Assembly (NCBI GenBank): GCA_028290305.1
Contig: JAQGKC010000161.1
Location: 1 to 64,000, forward strand
Source of the DNA: Bradyrhizobium sp.
Lineage (GTDB): Bacteria > Pseudomonadota > Alphaproteobacteria > Rhizobiales > Xanthobacteraceae
Reading direction: 5' to 3'
DNA: 64,000 nt
Part shown: piece by piece, positions 15,961 through 24,911 of the stretch
Layout: every line of letters begins with the position of its first letter
How positions within the stretch are numbered: position 1 is the stretch's first letter
Notes under the pieces: generated by a model
What the model was told of the DNA's origin: nothing
Databases searched by the model: none
The model's input: only the letters and a program-made list of their open reading frames with translations
Position numbers and translations under genes: made by a program

Positions 15961-16683
15961 TCACGAGGCGACGTCAATCTTGCCGGCGATCACTCGCATG
16001 ACGTCGCGGTCCTGATAGGCCTGCGCCAGCTTGCCTGAAAACATCACCTCGCCACGCTCCAGTACATAGATCCGATCGACATAATCGGGAATATGATGCA
16101 CGTTGGATTCGGCAATCAAAATTCCTTTGCCCATCGCCCGGATTGAGGCGACCCCCTCCGCGATCAAAGGAATGATCGCGGGCGACAATCCCTCGAACGG
16201 CTCGTCAAGTAGCAACAGCTTTGGGTCGAGCGTCAGCGCCCTGGCGATCGATACCATCTTGCGCTCGCCGCCCGACAACTGAGCACCACCGCGCGCGAGA
16301 TATTGGCGCAGTTTCGGGAACACCGTGTAGGCTTCCTCGATACGGGTGCTGGCTGGACGGCCGGACGGTCGTGTCCAGGTCGATAGTTCTATATTCTCGG
16401 CCACGGTCAGATCGGCATAGACTTCCGACTCTTCGGGTGAGAATCCTATGCCGCGCTGCGCGATCTGCCATGTCGGCAGTTTGGTCAGGTCGGCGCCGTC
16501 GAAAGTGATGCCGCCCGACAGCACTTGACGATATCCCATGATGCTGCGGAACGTCGTGGTCTTGCCAGCGCCGTTCCGTCCGACCAAGCATACCAATTCG
16601 CCCGCCGCCACCGACAGGGTGATGCCGTTGAGGATGCGGCTGCCCTCGATGTCGACTTTCAGGTTCGACAGGCTGAGCATCAT
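15961..16683 (-). CDS. branched-chain amino acid-type ABC transporter ATPase (LivF-like)
   Basis: A 240-residue ATPase of the HAAT family. Walker A is GRNGAGKTT, the signature LSGGERKMVSIARAL, Walker B LLLLDEPFEGLSP, and the switch His is in LIAESNVHH. EESEVYADLTVAENIE is the Q-loop region of the LivF type. It overlaps the LivG gene by ATGA, so the two ATPases are translationally coupled. The two pair at the inner face of the permease. Confidence 0.92.
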   Translation of the reverse strand: MMLSLSNLKVDIEGSRILNGITLSVAAGELVCLVGRNGAGKTTTFRSIMGYRQVLSGGITFDGADLTKLPTWQIAQRGIGFSPEESEVYADLTVAENIELSTWTRPSGRPASTRIEEAYTVFPKLRQYLARGGAQLSGGERKMVSIARALTLDPKLLLLDEPFEGLSPAIIPLIAEGVASIRAMGKGILIAESNVHHIPDYVDRIYVLERGEVMFSGKLAQAYQDRDVMRVIAGKIDVAS

Positions 16684-17486
16684 GGCATCTTTCTCAGTGT
16701 TTGTGGGCGAGTTCCCACCACCGCGGAGATCATGGCTGGGTCGGCAAAGAAGGCATTGGGCGGCATATCGGCCAGCACAGTGCCTTCCTGCAGCGCGACA
16801 ATGCGGTGTGAATACCGCTCGACAAGGTCCATGTCGTGTTCAACCTGTACGATGGCGCGGACCCCCGCTGCTTTGGCGGCGGTGACAAGAACCGCCATGA
16901 TCGCGTGCTTGTCGCCGGTCGAAACGCCGCTGGTCGGCTCATCCAGAAGAATGACGGTGGGATTGAGCGCAAAGGCGCTGGCAATATCGAGCAGCTTCTT
17001 TTCGCCTTGCGAAAGTGTCGATGCAACCGTGTCAAGCTTGGCGCGCAGGCCGAGAACCTCAGCAACCCGCTCTGTATCCGCCTGAAGTATGTCATCCCTC
17101 TTGAGCGAACGGAACGGATTGGCGATGCGGCGCAAACGAGACGCGATGGCCACCGCTAGCGTTTCACGCACGGTCAGCGAAGGAAAGATGTTGACCAGCT
17201 GAAAGGCGCGCGACATTCCAAGCCTTGCGAGTTCGACCGGTCCCACACCGGCGATATCGCGGCCCAGAAACCGCACCTCTCCGACCGTCGGCCGCAGCAG
17301 CCCGGTCACGACATTGACCAGTGTCGTCTTGCCTGCGCCGTTGGGTCCGACAATCGAGACAAACTCGCCATCGCTGACACTGAACGAGACATTGCTCAAC
17401 GCCAGGTACGCGCCGTAGGCCTTCGAGACATTGATGGTCTCGAACAGCGGCTCAGAACTGGTCACAGGTATTCGGTCGGGCTGCAT
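16680..17486 (-). CDS. branched-chain amino acid-type ABC transporter ATPase (LivG-like)
   Basis: A 268-residue ATPase: Walker A GPNGAGKTT, signature LSQGEKKLLDIASAFAL, Walker B VILLDEPTSGV, His in VQVEHDMDLV. The LivG-type insertion RAFQLVNIFPSLTVRE is present. The ATG at 17486 lies just past the LivM stop and has GGAGGGCG; the longer upstream frame lies inside livM and is rejected. Substrate cannot be read from the ATPase. Confidence 0.92.
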   Translation of the reverse strand: MQPDRIPVTSSEPLFETINVSKAYGAYLALSNVSFSVSDGEFVSIVGPNGAGKTTLVNVVTGLLRPTVGEVRFLGRDIAGVGPVELARLGMSRAFQLVNIFPSLTVRETLAVAIASRLRRIANPFRSLKRDDILQADTERVAEVLGLRAKLDTVASTLSQGEKKLLDIASAFALNPTVILLDEPTSGVSTGDKHAIMAVLVTAAKAAGVRAIVQVEHDMDLVERYSHRIVALQEGTVLADMPPNAFFADPAMISAVVGTRPQTLRKMP

Positions 17487-17487
17487 G

Positions 17488-18501
17488 TCATCGCCCTCCT
17501 TTGCGCCGCGTAGCGAGAGCCGCGATCGCACCCGACAAGCCCTGCGGCAGGAAGACCACGAGAAGCACGAGCACGCCACCCATCACAAAACGCCAGTACT
17601 GCGTGATCGACATCACGAAGTCCTGCAGCACGACGAACGCCAGCGCGCCGATCGCCGGACCGGCAAATGTTCCGCTGCCACCAAGCACCGCCATGAAAAC
17701 CAGATTGCCCGAATGAGTCCAATAGGCCAGTTCGGGGTCGGCCAGTCCCGTCGTCACGGCTAAAATGGTTCCACCGACGCCGCCATAGATCGCCGAGATC
17801 ACGAAGGCTGCGAGCCGCATGCGGAAGATCTGCACGCCGACATAGGCGGCCTTGCCGGCGTTCTCACGTATCGCCCGCAGGTGCAGACCGAATGGTGACT
17901 GAGTGATACGCCACATCGCCAGACCCAACAGCGCAAACAAGATCAGCGCGTAGTAATAGAATGGGCCAGTCAGGAACGCTGTCTTGCCGCCGCGCCACTC
18001 CATGCCGAGCAATAACGGCCGCAGTACGCGCATACCCTGATCGCCGCCGGTAATGCTGTAGAATTTAAACAGAAAGGAGTGAAACAACATGCCAAACGCA
18101 AGCGTCAGCATCCCGAAGAAAATCCTGGTGTAGCGGACGCACAACGCGCCGATCACCAGCGAAACCAGTCCGGACGCCAGCGCTGCTGCGATCAGCAATA
18201 TTTCGAAGCTCAGCACTCCAAATTTCGAAGTCAGCACCGCCGCCGTGTAAGCACCGACGCCAAGAAACAGCGCGTGCCCGAACGACAAAAGCCCGGTGTT
18301 GCCAAACAGAAGATTGAATCCCAAAAGCGCGATGCCGTAGCCGATAAACGGCAGCATCAGCAGCAGCGCATAAGGCGAGGCGACCAATGGCAGCAGCGCC
18401 ATGACGGCGATCAGCCCAAGCAGAACCCACAATCCATTCAGCCGCGGTACCGTTCGTCGCACAGCCGCGGGGGAAACGATTTCGAGCGATGGATTGCTCA
18501 C
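17488..18501 (-). CDS. ABC transporter permease (LivM-like)
   Basis: A 337-residue inner-membrane permease with eight or more hydrophobic segments. FNLLFGNTGLLSFGHALFLG is the HAAT permease signature, and GVGGTILAVTTGLADPELA and FAGPAIGALAFVVLQ match the LivM C-terminal half. It starts at a GTG that overlaps the LivH stop (GTGA). It pairs with LivH as a heterodimeric channel. Confidence 0.9.
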   Translation of the reverse strand: MSNPSLEIVSPAAVRRTVPRLNGLWVLLGLIAVMALLPLVASPYALLLMLPFIGYGIALLGFNLLFGNTGLLSFGHALFLGVGAYTAAVLTSKFGVLSFEILLIAAALASGLVSLVIGALCVRYTRIFFGMLTLAFGMLFHSFLFKFYSITGGDQGMRVLRPLLLGMEWRGGKTAFLTGPFYYYALILFALLGLAMWRITQSPFGLHLRAIRENAGKAAYVGVQIFRMRLAAFVISAIYGGVGGTILAVTTGLADPELAYWTHSGNLVFMAVLGGSGTFAGPAIGALAFVVLQDFVMSITQYWRFVMGGVLVLLVVFLPQGLSGAIAALATRRKGGR

Positions 18502-19379
18502 GCGGTAGCCTTCCCGAACAAGCCGGCCGGTCTGAGAATAAGCACGACGACAACGACCAGATACACCGACAGCATCTCCAGCTCGGGCACCAGCGAAATT
18601 GCTGCTGCGCGCATCAATCCGACGATCAGCGCGCCAACCAACGCGCCGCGCATGCTGCCAAGCCCGCCGATGACGACCACCGCGAAGGATTCCACCACAA
18701 GGTCAACCGCCATATCGAGCGACGCCGCACCGGATGGCACCACCAGCGCGCCCCCGACCGTGCCCAGCATGCAGCCCACGGTGAATACAAGCGCGAAAAT
18801 CTTTGAGGCGTTGACGCCGAGTCCCTCAGCCATGTCGCGGTTTTCCGCGGTAGCGCGCACGATACGCCCGGTTTTGCTCCGCTCGAGAAAAAGGCCGAGC
18901 GCCGCCGCGATGGCAAGGCTTGCCGCGATCACCAGCAGATTGTAGGTCGGCACCCGAACTCCCAGAATATGCGCCGTGCCGTACGCGAGATAGACGTTAT
19001 CCATCGTTCGCGGCGTCGCGCCCCATAAATAGCGAAACGCATCCTGAAACATCAGCAGAAAGCCGAAGGTGATGAGCAACTGATAGCTTTCGTCGCGGCG
19101 ATATACCGTGCGCAAGACGCGTTCGATCGGCAGTCCGAGGAGACCAATCGCCAACCCGGCTACAATCAGGACCGGAAAGAACAGCAGCGGCGGCATGCCA
19201 AGCTGGATGGCAATACCGACCGCGGTAATTCCGAAATAGGCTCCTAAGGCGTAGAAGGAGCCGCAGGCCAGATTGACGATCTTCTGCACGCCAAACACAA
19301 GCTGCAGCCCGGCGGCCACGAGAAACAGCACCGCCGCGTGGAAGGTCCCGCCAAGAACGACATCCACAAATTCAGTCAT
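18498..19379 (-). CDS. ABC transporter permease (LivH-like)
   Basis: A 293-residue permease. GLQLVFGVQKIVNLACGSFY is the LivH version of the family signature, and VVVIGGLGSMRGALVGALIVG is the conserved late loop that contacts the ATPase. It lies three bases from the end of the binding protein gene. The order binding protein, H, M, G, F is the standard HAAT order. Confidence 0.9.
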   Translation of the reverse strand: MTEFVDVVLGGTFHAAVLFLVAAGLQLVFGVQKIVNLACGSFYALGAYFGITAVGIAIQLGMPPLLFFPVLIVAGLAIGLLGLPIERVLRTVYRRDESYQLLITFGFLLMFQDAFRYLWGATPRTMDNVYLAYGTAHILGVRVPTYNLLVIAASLAIAAALGLFLERSKTGRIVRATAENRDMAEGLGVNASKIFALVFTVGCMLGTVGGALVVPSGAASLDMAVDLVVESFAVVVIGGLGSMRGALVGALIVGLMRAAAISLVPELEMLSVYLVVVVVLILRPAGLFGKATA

Positions 19380-19382
19380 GCC

Positions 19383-20657
19383 TCAGACCGGCATCTTCGC
19401 GCTCTTGATCCACTCCCAGAAATCTGCGCCCGGCGGTTTTTGCAATTGTTCAGCCTGGAAGGTGTCGATCGAAGCCAACGTCGGAAAATCGTATTTATTG
19501 GTGTTCGTGGACGGGCCCTGATAGAAAACCTGTTCGGCGATCTTATCTTTGCGGAAACGTCCCTTGCCGCCGAGACTTTCAACCTCCAGGCCGGGCATCG
19601 CTTCCGCCACCTGTTCCGGCGTTGGCCATTTGCTCGCTGCTTTTTGCGCGGCTTCGACGCCAGCCTTGTAGGTGGCGAGCGCGAAATACGCCCTGTCTGC
19701 TTCCCAGTGCGGTACTTCCTTATATCGGTCCACGTAATCCTGAACGAACGCCTTCTGCAGTGAAGACGCCTGCGGGTGATCGAAATACAACGTGTTGTGT
19801 CCGAAGATCACACCTTCCGGCATGAACTCTTTCTTGAGCTGATTGATCTGCCATCCGGCTGCCGGCAACACCATTTTGACGCCTTCGAACAGACCGGCCG
19901 CATTTCCCTGCTTCATAAACACGGGCAAATCGGCAAACAGCATCGAGGAAAAAATAAGATCCGGCTTGGCGGCGTTGAGGGCGGCGATATGTGAGGTCAG
20001 GTCCATTGTCCCAACCTTCGGCCATTGTTCGGCGACGAACTCCGCCTCGACGCCGTACCGGGCCAGGATTTGTTTGAACGCTTCCCAATTGTTGCGGCCA
20101 TAGGAGTAGTCGGGATTGATTCCAGCCACGCGCTTGAATTTGCCCTTGAAATACTTGATCGCCAGCAGCGAACCCATCACCGCTTCGCATTCGTTATCGG
20201 TTGAACGGAAAACGTAGCGCGGATTCGGCATCATTTCCTTGACGCCGTCCTGCGTCGTGCCATCCCACATGACAAGAAGCGCCTGCTCCTCCTCCGCTAC
20301 GGGTGCGACCCCGAGGCTGACGCCGGTCGAGATCAACCCGTGAACGGCCTCGACCTTTTCTTGAAGGATCAAACGTCGAAAGCGCTCGATGGTATCTTTC
20401 GGATTGGTCTCTTCTTCGATCACAAGCTCGATCTTGCGCCCGGAGATGCCGCCATCCCTGTTCATCCGCTCGGCCGCCCATTGGACCGCGCGAATTCCGC
20501 ACTCGCCGGCGGTACCGGCAGCTCCTGATCGCGGCGCAACAATTCCAATCCGAAGCGGTTTATCCTGCGCCAAGGCGGGGGCAAAAATCCCCGGAGCAGC
20601 GGCCGCCAGGATGCCAGTACCGGCGAGTCGGGAAAAATTGCGGCGCGTGAACTTCAT
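19383..20657 (-). CDS. ABC transporter periplasmic binding protein, amino acid/amide type
   Basis: A 424-residue binding protein of the type I fold. The signal MKFTRRNFSRLAGTGILAAA has a twin-arginine motif (TRRNFSR), so TAT export is likely. The mature domain begins PLRIGIVAPRSGAAGTAGEC and has GGISGRKIELVIEEETNPKD and the SFPSYSYGR-type element INPDYSYGRNNWEAF. The ligand is not clear; the final enzyme of the operon being an alcohol dehydrogenase suggests something other than a plain amino acid (inference). This is the promoter-proximal gene of the minus operon ending at 14510. Confidence 0.88.
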   Translation of the reverse strand: MKFTRRNFSRLAGTGILAAAAPGIFAPALAQDKPLRIGIVAPRSGAAGTAGECGIRAVQWAAERMNRDGGISGRKIELVIEEETNPKDTIERFRRLILQEKVEAVHGLISTGVSLGVAPVAEEEQALLVMWDGTTQDGVKEMMPNPRYVFRSTDNECEAVMGSLLAIKYFKGKFKRVAGINPDYSYGRNNWEAFKQILARYGVEAEFVAEQWPKVGTMDLTSHIAALNAAKPDLIFSSMLFADLPVFMKQGNAAGLFEGVKMVLPAAGWQINQLKKEFMPEGVIFGHNTLYFDHPQASSLQKAFVQDYVDRYKEVPHWEADRAYFALATYKAGVEAAQKAASKWPTPEQVAEAMPGLEVESLGGKGRFRKDKIAEQVFYQGPSTNTNKYDFPTLASIDTFQAEQLQKPPGADFWEWIKSAKMPV

Positions 20658-20711
20658 GAATGCCTCCCGTTATCCACGCGCATCTGTCGTGCGCTCGTTG
20701 CCATACCATAA

Positions 20712-20809
20712 ATATATCAGTGACATCGCATCAAGCGCTTTTTTCAGGCAACGCCCGCAAACAAGCCCAGAAGCTCGTTGCCAGATCTAATAGATTGATG
20801 ATATATCAG
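20712..20809. promoter_or_regulatory. TGATATATCA palindrome and related repeat upstream of the liv-type operon
   Basis: TGATATATCA at 20799-20808 is a perfect 10-base palindrome. ATATATCAG occurs at 20712-20720 and again at 20801-20809 in the same orientation. A similar TGATATATGG lies at 13687-13696, before the GntR gene. FCD-type GntR proteins bind short AT-rich palindromes of this kind, so these are candidate operators linking regulator and operon. The region also contains the promoter of the hydroxylase gene at 20841. Confidence 0.45.
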
Positions 20810-20840
20810 ATGGAAAATCACGCGAGACGGAGGCGACCAG

Positions 20841-21644
20841 ATGGAACTAACGTCCAGCCAAATGACGGAGCGCCAGCGGAATTACAGGGCGACGTACCGC
20901 CACCGCATCGCAGGATGGTACAATGGCTGGCTTCATGCCTTCGTTATCTATGTGATCGGATTTACCGCGCTGTCGGTCTATTTCGCCAACATCAGCGACC
21001 TGCGCTGGTGGGAGCTGGGCATCGTACCTGTGACTTTTCTGTGCGCTAATTTCTTCGAATGGTGGATTCATCGCTTCGTGATGCACAGGCCATCGCAGGT
21101 AAAAGCGTTCCGCGCTATCTACAACCGACACACGCTGATGCATCACCAGTTCTTCACGGAGCAGGAGATGCGCTTCGCCGACCATAACGACTGGCGCGTA
21201 ACATTCTTTCCGCCCTACGCCCTGGTGACCTTCACGATGATGTCGATCCCGCCCGCTCTTATTCTAGGCTGGTTGATTTCGCCGAATGTCGGTTGGTTGC
21301 TTATCTCGACGACGACCTCGATGTACCTGATCTACGAGTTCATGCACTTCTGTTGCCACGTCGATGAAAACTGGTTCGTGCGTAATGCTCCCTTCGTCAA
21401 CACGATCCGGCGTCATCACACAGCCCATCACAATCAATCGATTATGATGGAGCGAAACATGAACCTGACGTTCCCGGTTATGGATTGGTTGTTTGGCACC
21501 TCTGATCTCGATCGCGGTCTGATTGGCCATCTCCTGAACGGTTATGACACGCGCTTCGTCAAGACCAATATGCGCAAGACCTCGCGCACGCCTAAACCGG
21601 ACATGGCACAGCCCTCTGCGGGATTCATCGCACCAGCCGAATAG
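20841..21644 (+). CDS. fatty acid hydroxylase/sterol desaturase family membrane protein
   Basis: A 267-residue di-iron membrane enzyme. The histidine boxes are complete: HRFVMH, HTLMHHQF, HFCCH and HHTAHH. At least four hydrophobic segments surround them. Members hydroxylate or desaturate lipids, sterols or carotenoids (established), and the substrate here cannot be told. It is divergent from the transporter operon and followed closely by two small membrane protein genes. Confidence 0.88.
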   Translation: MELTSSQMTERQRNYRATYRHRIAGWYNGWLHAFVIYVIGFTALSVYFANISDLRWWELGIVPVTFLCANFFEWWIHRFVMHRPSQVKAFRAIYNRHTLMHHQFFTEQEMRFADHNDWRVTFFPPYALVTFTMMSIPPALILGWLISPNVGWLLISTTTSMYLIYEFMHFCCHVDENWFVRNAPFVNTIRRHHTAHHNQSIMMERNMNLTFPVMDWLFGTSDLDRGLIGHLLNGYDTRFVKTNMRKTSRTPKPDMAQPSAGFIAPAE

Positions 21645-21689
21645 CGCGGCGTCCCATCGTTCGCTGCGCAACCGAGCGGAGAGGTAGTG

Positions 21690-22064
21690 ATGAGTGTCAT
21701 CGAGCCGAACTGGATCTGCCTGCTGTGGTTCGCCGCGTTCGCGACCATCTGTACGGTGGCTTTCCTCGTCGTTGCCGGCATGTTTCCGCTCCGCTCCCGC
21801 CCGGATTCAGCGAGGTCAAGCGCCGCGACGCTGCTGATTGTGGTCAACGCCGTTTTACTGACAGCACTCTTGATGGGCACGGGACTTTACGGTTACGCCG
21901 AACTCAGGTGGAGCACATTGATTGTCATAGCGGGTCTCGTCGTTCTGTTCGCGCCTGGACTTTTCGAAGTTTGGCCTTCGTCGTTACGTGATGGAAAGAC
22001 CGGACTTGTCGTACTAGTCGGCGTTCAGATATTGGCTCTCGCAACCCTTGCGAAAGTCGCGTGA
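21690..22064 (+). CDS. small membrane protein
   Basis: A 124-residue hydrophobic protein with about four helices (WICLLWFAAFATICTVAFLV, LLIVVNAVLLTALLMG, LIVIAGLVVLFAPG, VVLVGVQILALATLA). GGAGAGG lies upstream of the ATG at 21690; a GTG one codon earlier is possible. It follows the hydroxylase by 45 bases and is probably co-transcribed, perhaps as a partner. Family not recognised. Confidence 0.7.
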   Translation: MSVIEPNWICLLWFAAFATICTVAFLVVAGMFPLRSRPDSARSSAATLLIVVNAVLLTALLMGTGLYGYAELRWSTLIVIAGLVVLFAPGLFEVWPSSLRDGKTGLVVLVGVQILALATLAKVA

Positions 22065-22108
22065 CCGTCATGGGCAACATGTCGTGAATTCGTTCGGAGA
22101 ATACAGCG

Positions 22109-22318
22109 ATGCCGGTAAAAATTAAGCTTGGCCTTTCACTGGTTGTCGTCCTCGTGACGGCCATTGCTTTTTACTCTCAACACATGCTTGGGCATGATCG
22201 CATTCAATACGTCGTCGCATTCCTCGGCTTTTTCATGATTTTCGCCATGTGGCTGTTTCCCGAAGTTAAGCGCGAAGAGTCGGCTGGCGCAGTTCGACGA
22301 GACGCCCTGCCACGATAG
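22109..22318 (+). CDS. small membrane protein (69 residues)
   Basis: Two hydrophobic segments (LGLSLVVVLVTAIAFYS and VVAFLGFFMIFAMWLFP) with a charged tail. It follows the preceding membrane protein by 44 bases with GGAG upstream. It probably belongs to the hydroxylase group of genes. Function unknown. Confidence 0.6.
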   Translation: MPVKIKLGLSLVVVLVTAIAFYSQHMLGHDRIQYVVAFLGFFMIFAMWLFPEVKREESAGAVRRDALPR

Positions 22319-22447
22319 GGACACGGTGCACTCGATCGTACAGTGCTGATCGAACCCGCTCCCTAGTCGCGTCGTTACGATCGAGCAAGGCACCTGTTTC
22401 CGCGATTGACGTGAAATCGCGATCTCCCTCGCTCAATTACCGAGTCC

Positions 22448-23662
22448 TCACGAGAAATCCTGCCTCAATGTCGCTCCGATCCCCTCCAGCGCCCAGTCGA
22501 CCTGGTCGCTGGTGATCACCAGTGGTGGGGCAATGCGGATTGTGTGTTCATGGGTATCCTTGGCAAGGATGCCTCTGTCCTGCAGCGCCTCACAGTAGCG
22601 ACGTGCGTCGCCTGCTTCGGGGTGAAGCTCGACCGCCATCATCAACCCGCGTCCGCGCACCTCACGAATCGTATTGGCGCGGATGCTCCTTAGGCCATCG
22701 AGGAAGCGCGCGCCTTGGACGGCTGCGTTCTCAATCATCCCTTCCTCGACAAGCACGCGCAGGGCTGCCCGCGCCACCGCACAGGCGAGCGGATTGCCAC
22801 CGAAGGTCGAGCCGTGTTGGCCGGGTTTCAGGGTGCCGAGCACTGCGTTGTTCGAAAGCACGGCCGACACCGGATAGAAGCCGCCGGACAACGCTTTGCC
22901 GAGTAGTGTCACGTCTGCCTCAATGCCATCATGCTGCTCCGCGAGCAATTTACCGGTGCGGCCGAGCCCGGTCTGGATCTCGTCGAGGATCAGCATCACG
23001 TCGTGCGCGGTGCAGAGCTCGCGTACCTTCGTGAAATAGCCTGATGGCGGGATGATGACGCCGGCCTCCCCCTGGATCGGCTCGACGAGGAAGGCGACCG
23101 TGTTCGGCGTGATCGCCTCCTCCAGCGCCTTGGCGTTGCCGAAGGGGATGATCCTGAATCCCGGCGCGAACGGCCCGAAATGCTCGCGTGCCGACGCATC
23201 GGTGCTGAAGCCGACGATACCGAGGGTCCGTCCGTGGAAATTATCGGCGCAGACGATGATCTCGGCCTGCCCATCCGGCACACCCTTCACCTCGTAGCCC
23301 CATTTGCGCACGGACTTGATCGCGCTCTCCACCGCCTCGGCACCGCTGTTCATTGGCAGCACCTTGTGGGAGCCGGTCAACTCTGCGATCTGCTCGTAGA
23401 AGGGGGCGAGTTGGTCGTTGTGGAAGGCGCGGGAGGTTAACGTCAGCTTGCCCGCCTGCTCCACCATGGCGGCCAGGATCTTCGGATGGCAGTGGCCCTG
23501 GTTCACCGCCGAATAGGCGGAGAGGCAATCGAGATAACGGTTGCCTTGCGTATCCCACACCCAGACGCCCTCGCCGCGCGACAGAATGACGCCGAGCGGT
23601 TCGTAATTGTGGGCGCCAAAGCGTGCTTCCGTCGCGATGAAATCAGTGACTGGTGGATTCAT
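22448..23662 (-). CDS. rocD: ornithine--oxo-acid aminotransferase
   Basis: A 404-residue class III aminotransferase that moves the delta-amino group of ornithine to 2-oxoglutarate, giving glutamate semialdehyde. The start [18 protein letters not shown], the [13 protein letters not shown] segment, [12 protein letters not shown] and [12 protein letters not shown] are diagnostic of ornithine rather than acetylornithine aminotransferases. The PLP aspartate is in [14 protein letters not shown] and the Schiff-base Lys in LLGKALSGG. Length is standard. No arginase or ornithine cyclodeaminase gene is next to it, and it stands alone here. Confidence 0.93.
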   Translation of the reverse strand: MNPPVTDFIATEARFGAHNYEPLGVILSRGEGVWVWDTQGNRYLDCLSAYSAVNQGHCHPKILAAMVEQAGKLTLTSRAFHNDQLAPFYEQIAELTGSHKVLPMNSGAEAVESAIKSVRKWGYEVKGVPDGQAEIIVCADNFHGRTLGIVGFSTDASAREHFGPFAPGFRIIPFGNAKALEEAITPNTVAFLVEPIQGEAGVIIPPSGYFTKVRELCTAHDVMLILDEIQTGLGRTGKLLAEQHDGIEADVTLLGKALSGGFYPVSAVLSNNAVLGTLKPGQHGSTFGGNPLACAVARAALRVLVEEGMIENAAVQGARFLDGLRSIRANTIREVRGRGLMMAVELHPEAGDARRYCEALQDRGILAKDTHEHTIRIAPPLVITSDQVDWALEGIGATLRQDFS

Positions 23663-24138
23663 CTTTCGTCACTCCAATTGCAGCGTGGTTTGCCCGCAGT
23701 GTGCAGCACGAAACTACGGGGCCGCTTCCGATTTGCACAACTGAAAGCTTTTGACGTCGCGCCGATGCGCTTGACGATTTGCAACGACTGGCCTGGACGT
23801 TCTGTGCTCTCGCAGTTTTGGCCCGATGTGGAAGGGCATATTGGAGCACATTGTTACCCTCAATGAAGGATTGAAAACTAGCCAACGATCTTCCGGGGCC
23901 GACTGAGCGGATCGGATCTCAGGGTTCCTCCACGTCGCTTATAACGCCGTTTCAAATCATCGACGAATTAATTGATGAGGTTGTCTCGCATCGTGACGCC
24001 GGCATACTCCGTGCGCAACAGAGCGCGCTGCTATAAGCCGCGCAGCCGCACGCTCCACAGTACGAATCCGTGTTCTGGCCGGTCTAACCCAGCTCTGGGC
24101 AAGAAAATTCTGATCGGAATACGACCACGCCCCTTCAA
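23663..24138. other. intergenic region upstream of rocD
   Basis: About 475 bases with no supported gene, RNA or repeat. It must carry the rocD promoter at its left end. I looked for an Lrp/AsnC-type palindrome near rocD and saw none I would defend. Confidence 0.45.
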
Positions 24139-24891
24139 TCATACGATGGAAGTCAGAAAAGGAATGAGCGCCTCCGCCAAACGAGCAGGCGCGGAAAGCT
24201 GAGGGGCGTGGCCGGTCGGTAAGGAGACCACCAATGTACCGGGCGCGAGGGCTTGCATGGCGCGCTGCACAGGCAGGATCACGGATCGGTCATCCAAGGC
24301 TTCGACATAAAGGCGCGGGATTTTGCCGTAACGCTCGGCCGTTGCGAGCGTTGTCACCGCGCGGCCACCTTCGCCCTGCGGCGTCAATTGTGCGGCGGCG
24401 GCTGCCGCATCAGTCTCCGTGCAATCGTGCAGGAAAATAGCGATAGCCGCCTGGGCCGGAACGCTCGACACCCTGCGGTCTGCCGACCATTCGAGGTGCG
24501 GCCAGATGCCGGAGGCTTCGGGATGCTGCTGCCTGACTAACGTGACGAGATTTTCGAAGCTTGTCCCATCCGGCAACATCATCCCAACGACATATACCAA
24601 CCGCGATACACATTCGGGCCAGCGCTCGGCGAAAGCCGTTACCAGGAGTCCGCCGCCGGAATGGCCAACCAGACTGACCGGCCGGTCGAGGGCGCGGATG
24701 ACGCCATAGACATGCTGCAGGCAAGCCTCGAACGTGACGTCGGCAGGATCTGAACCACCGACACCGTTGCCGGGGAGATCGATGGCGTAAGCTGCCAAGC
24801 CCGCCGCCTGAAGATAGGGCATGAAGCGCGCCCAAGCCCAAGACCCTTGCCAGGCACCATGGATGAGAATGACGGGATCGAAGTCAGACAT
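24139..24891 (-). CDS. alpha/beta hydrolase (plant-esterase/EstC-like)
   Basis: A 250-residue hydrolase. VILIHGAWQGSWAWARFMPY and the GHSGGG nucleophile elbow (Ser) match the group that includes salicylate methylesterase-type and EstC proteins; DDRSVILPVQ gives the acid region and TGHAPQLSAP the catalytic His. It lies 20 bases after the dioxygenase-like gene and is the last gene of the BMP transporter operon. An ester, lactone or amide of the imported compound is a plausible substrate (inference). Confidence 0.85.
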   Translation of the reverse strand: MSDFDPVILIHGAWQGSWAWARFMPYLQAAGLAAYAIDLPGNGVGGSDPADVTFEACLQHVYGVIRALDRPVSLVGHSGGGLLVTAFAERWPECVSRLVYVVGMMLPDGTSFENLVTLVRQQHPEASGIWPHLEWSADRRVSSVPAQAAIAIFLHDCTETDAAAAAAQLTPQGEGGRAVTTLATAERYGKIPRLYVEALDDRSVILPVQRAMQALAPGTLVVSLPTGHAPQLSAPARLAEALIPFLTSIV

Positions 24892-24911
24892 GCCTGATAA
24901 GCGTGGAAGCC

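Noticed and set aside
18079..18945. Plus-strand open frame rich in Gln, Lys and Arg
   Set aside because: Antisense to the LivH and LivM permease genes; low-complexity composition mirrors hydrophobic codons on the other strand.
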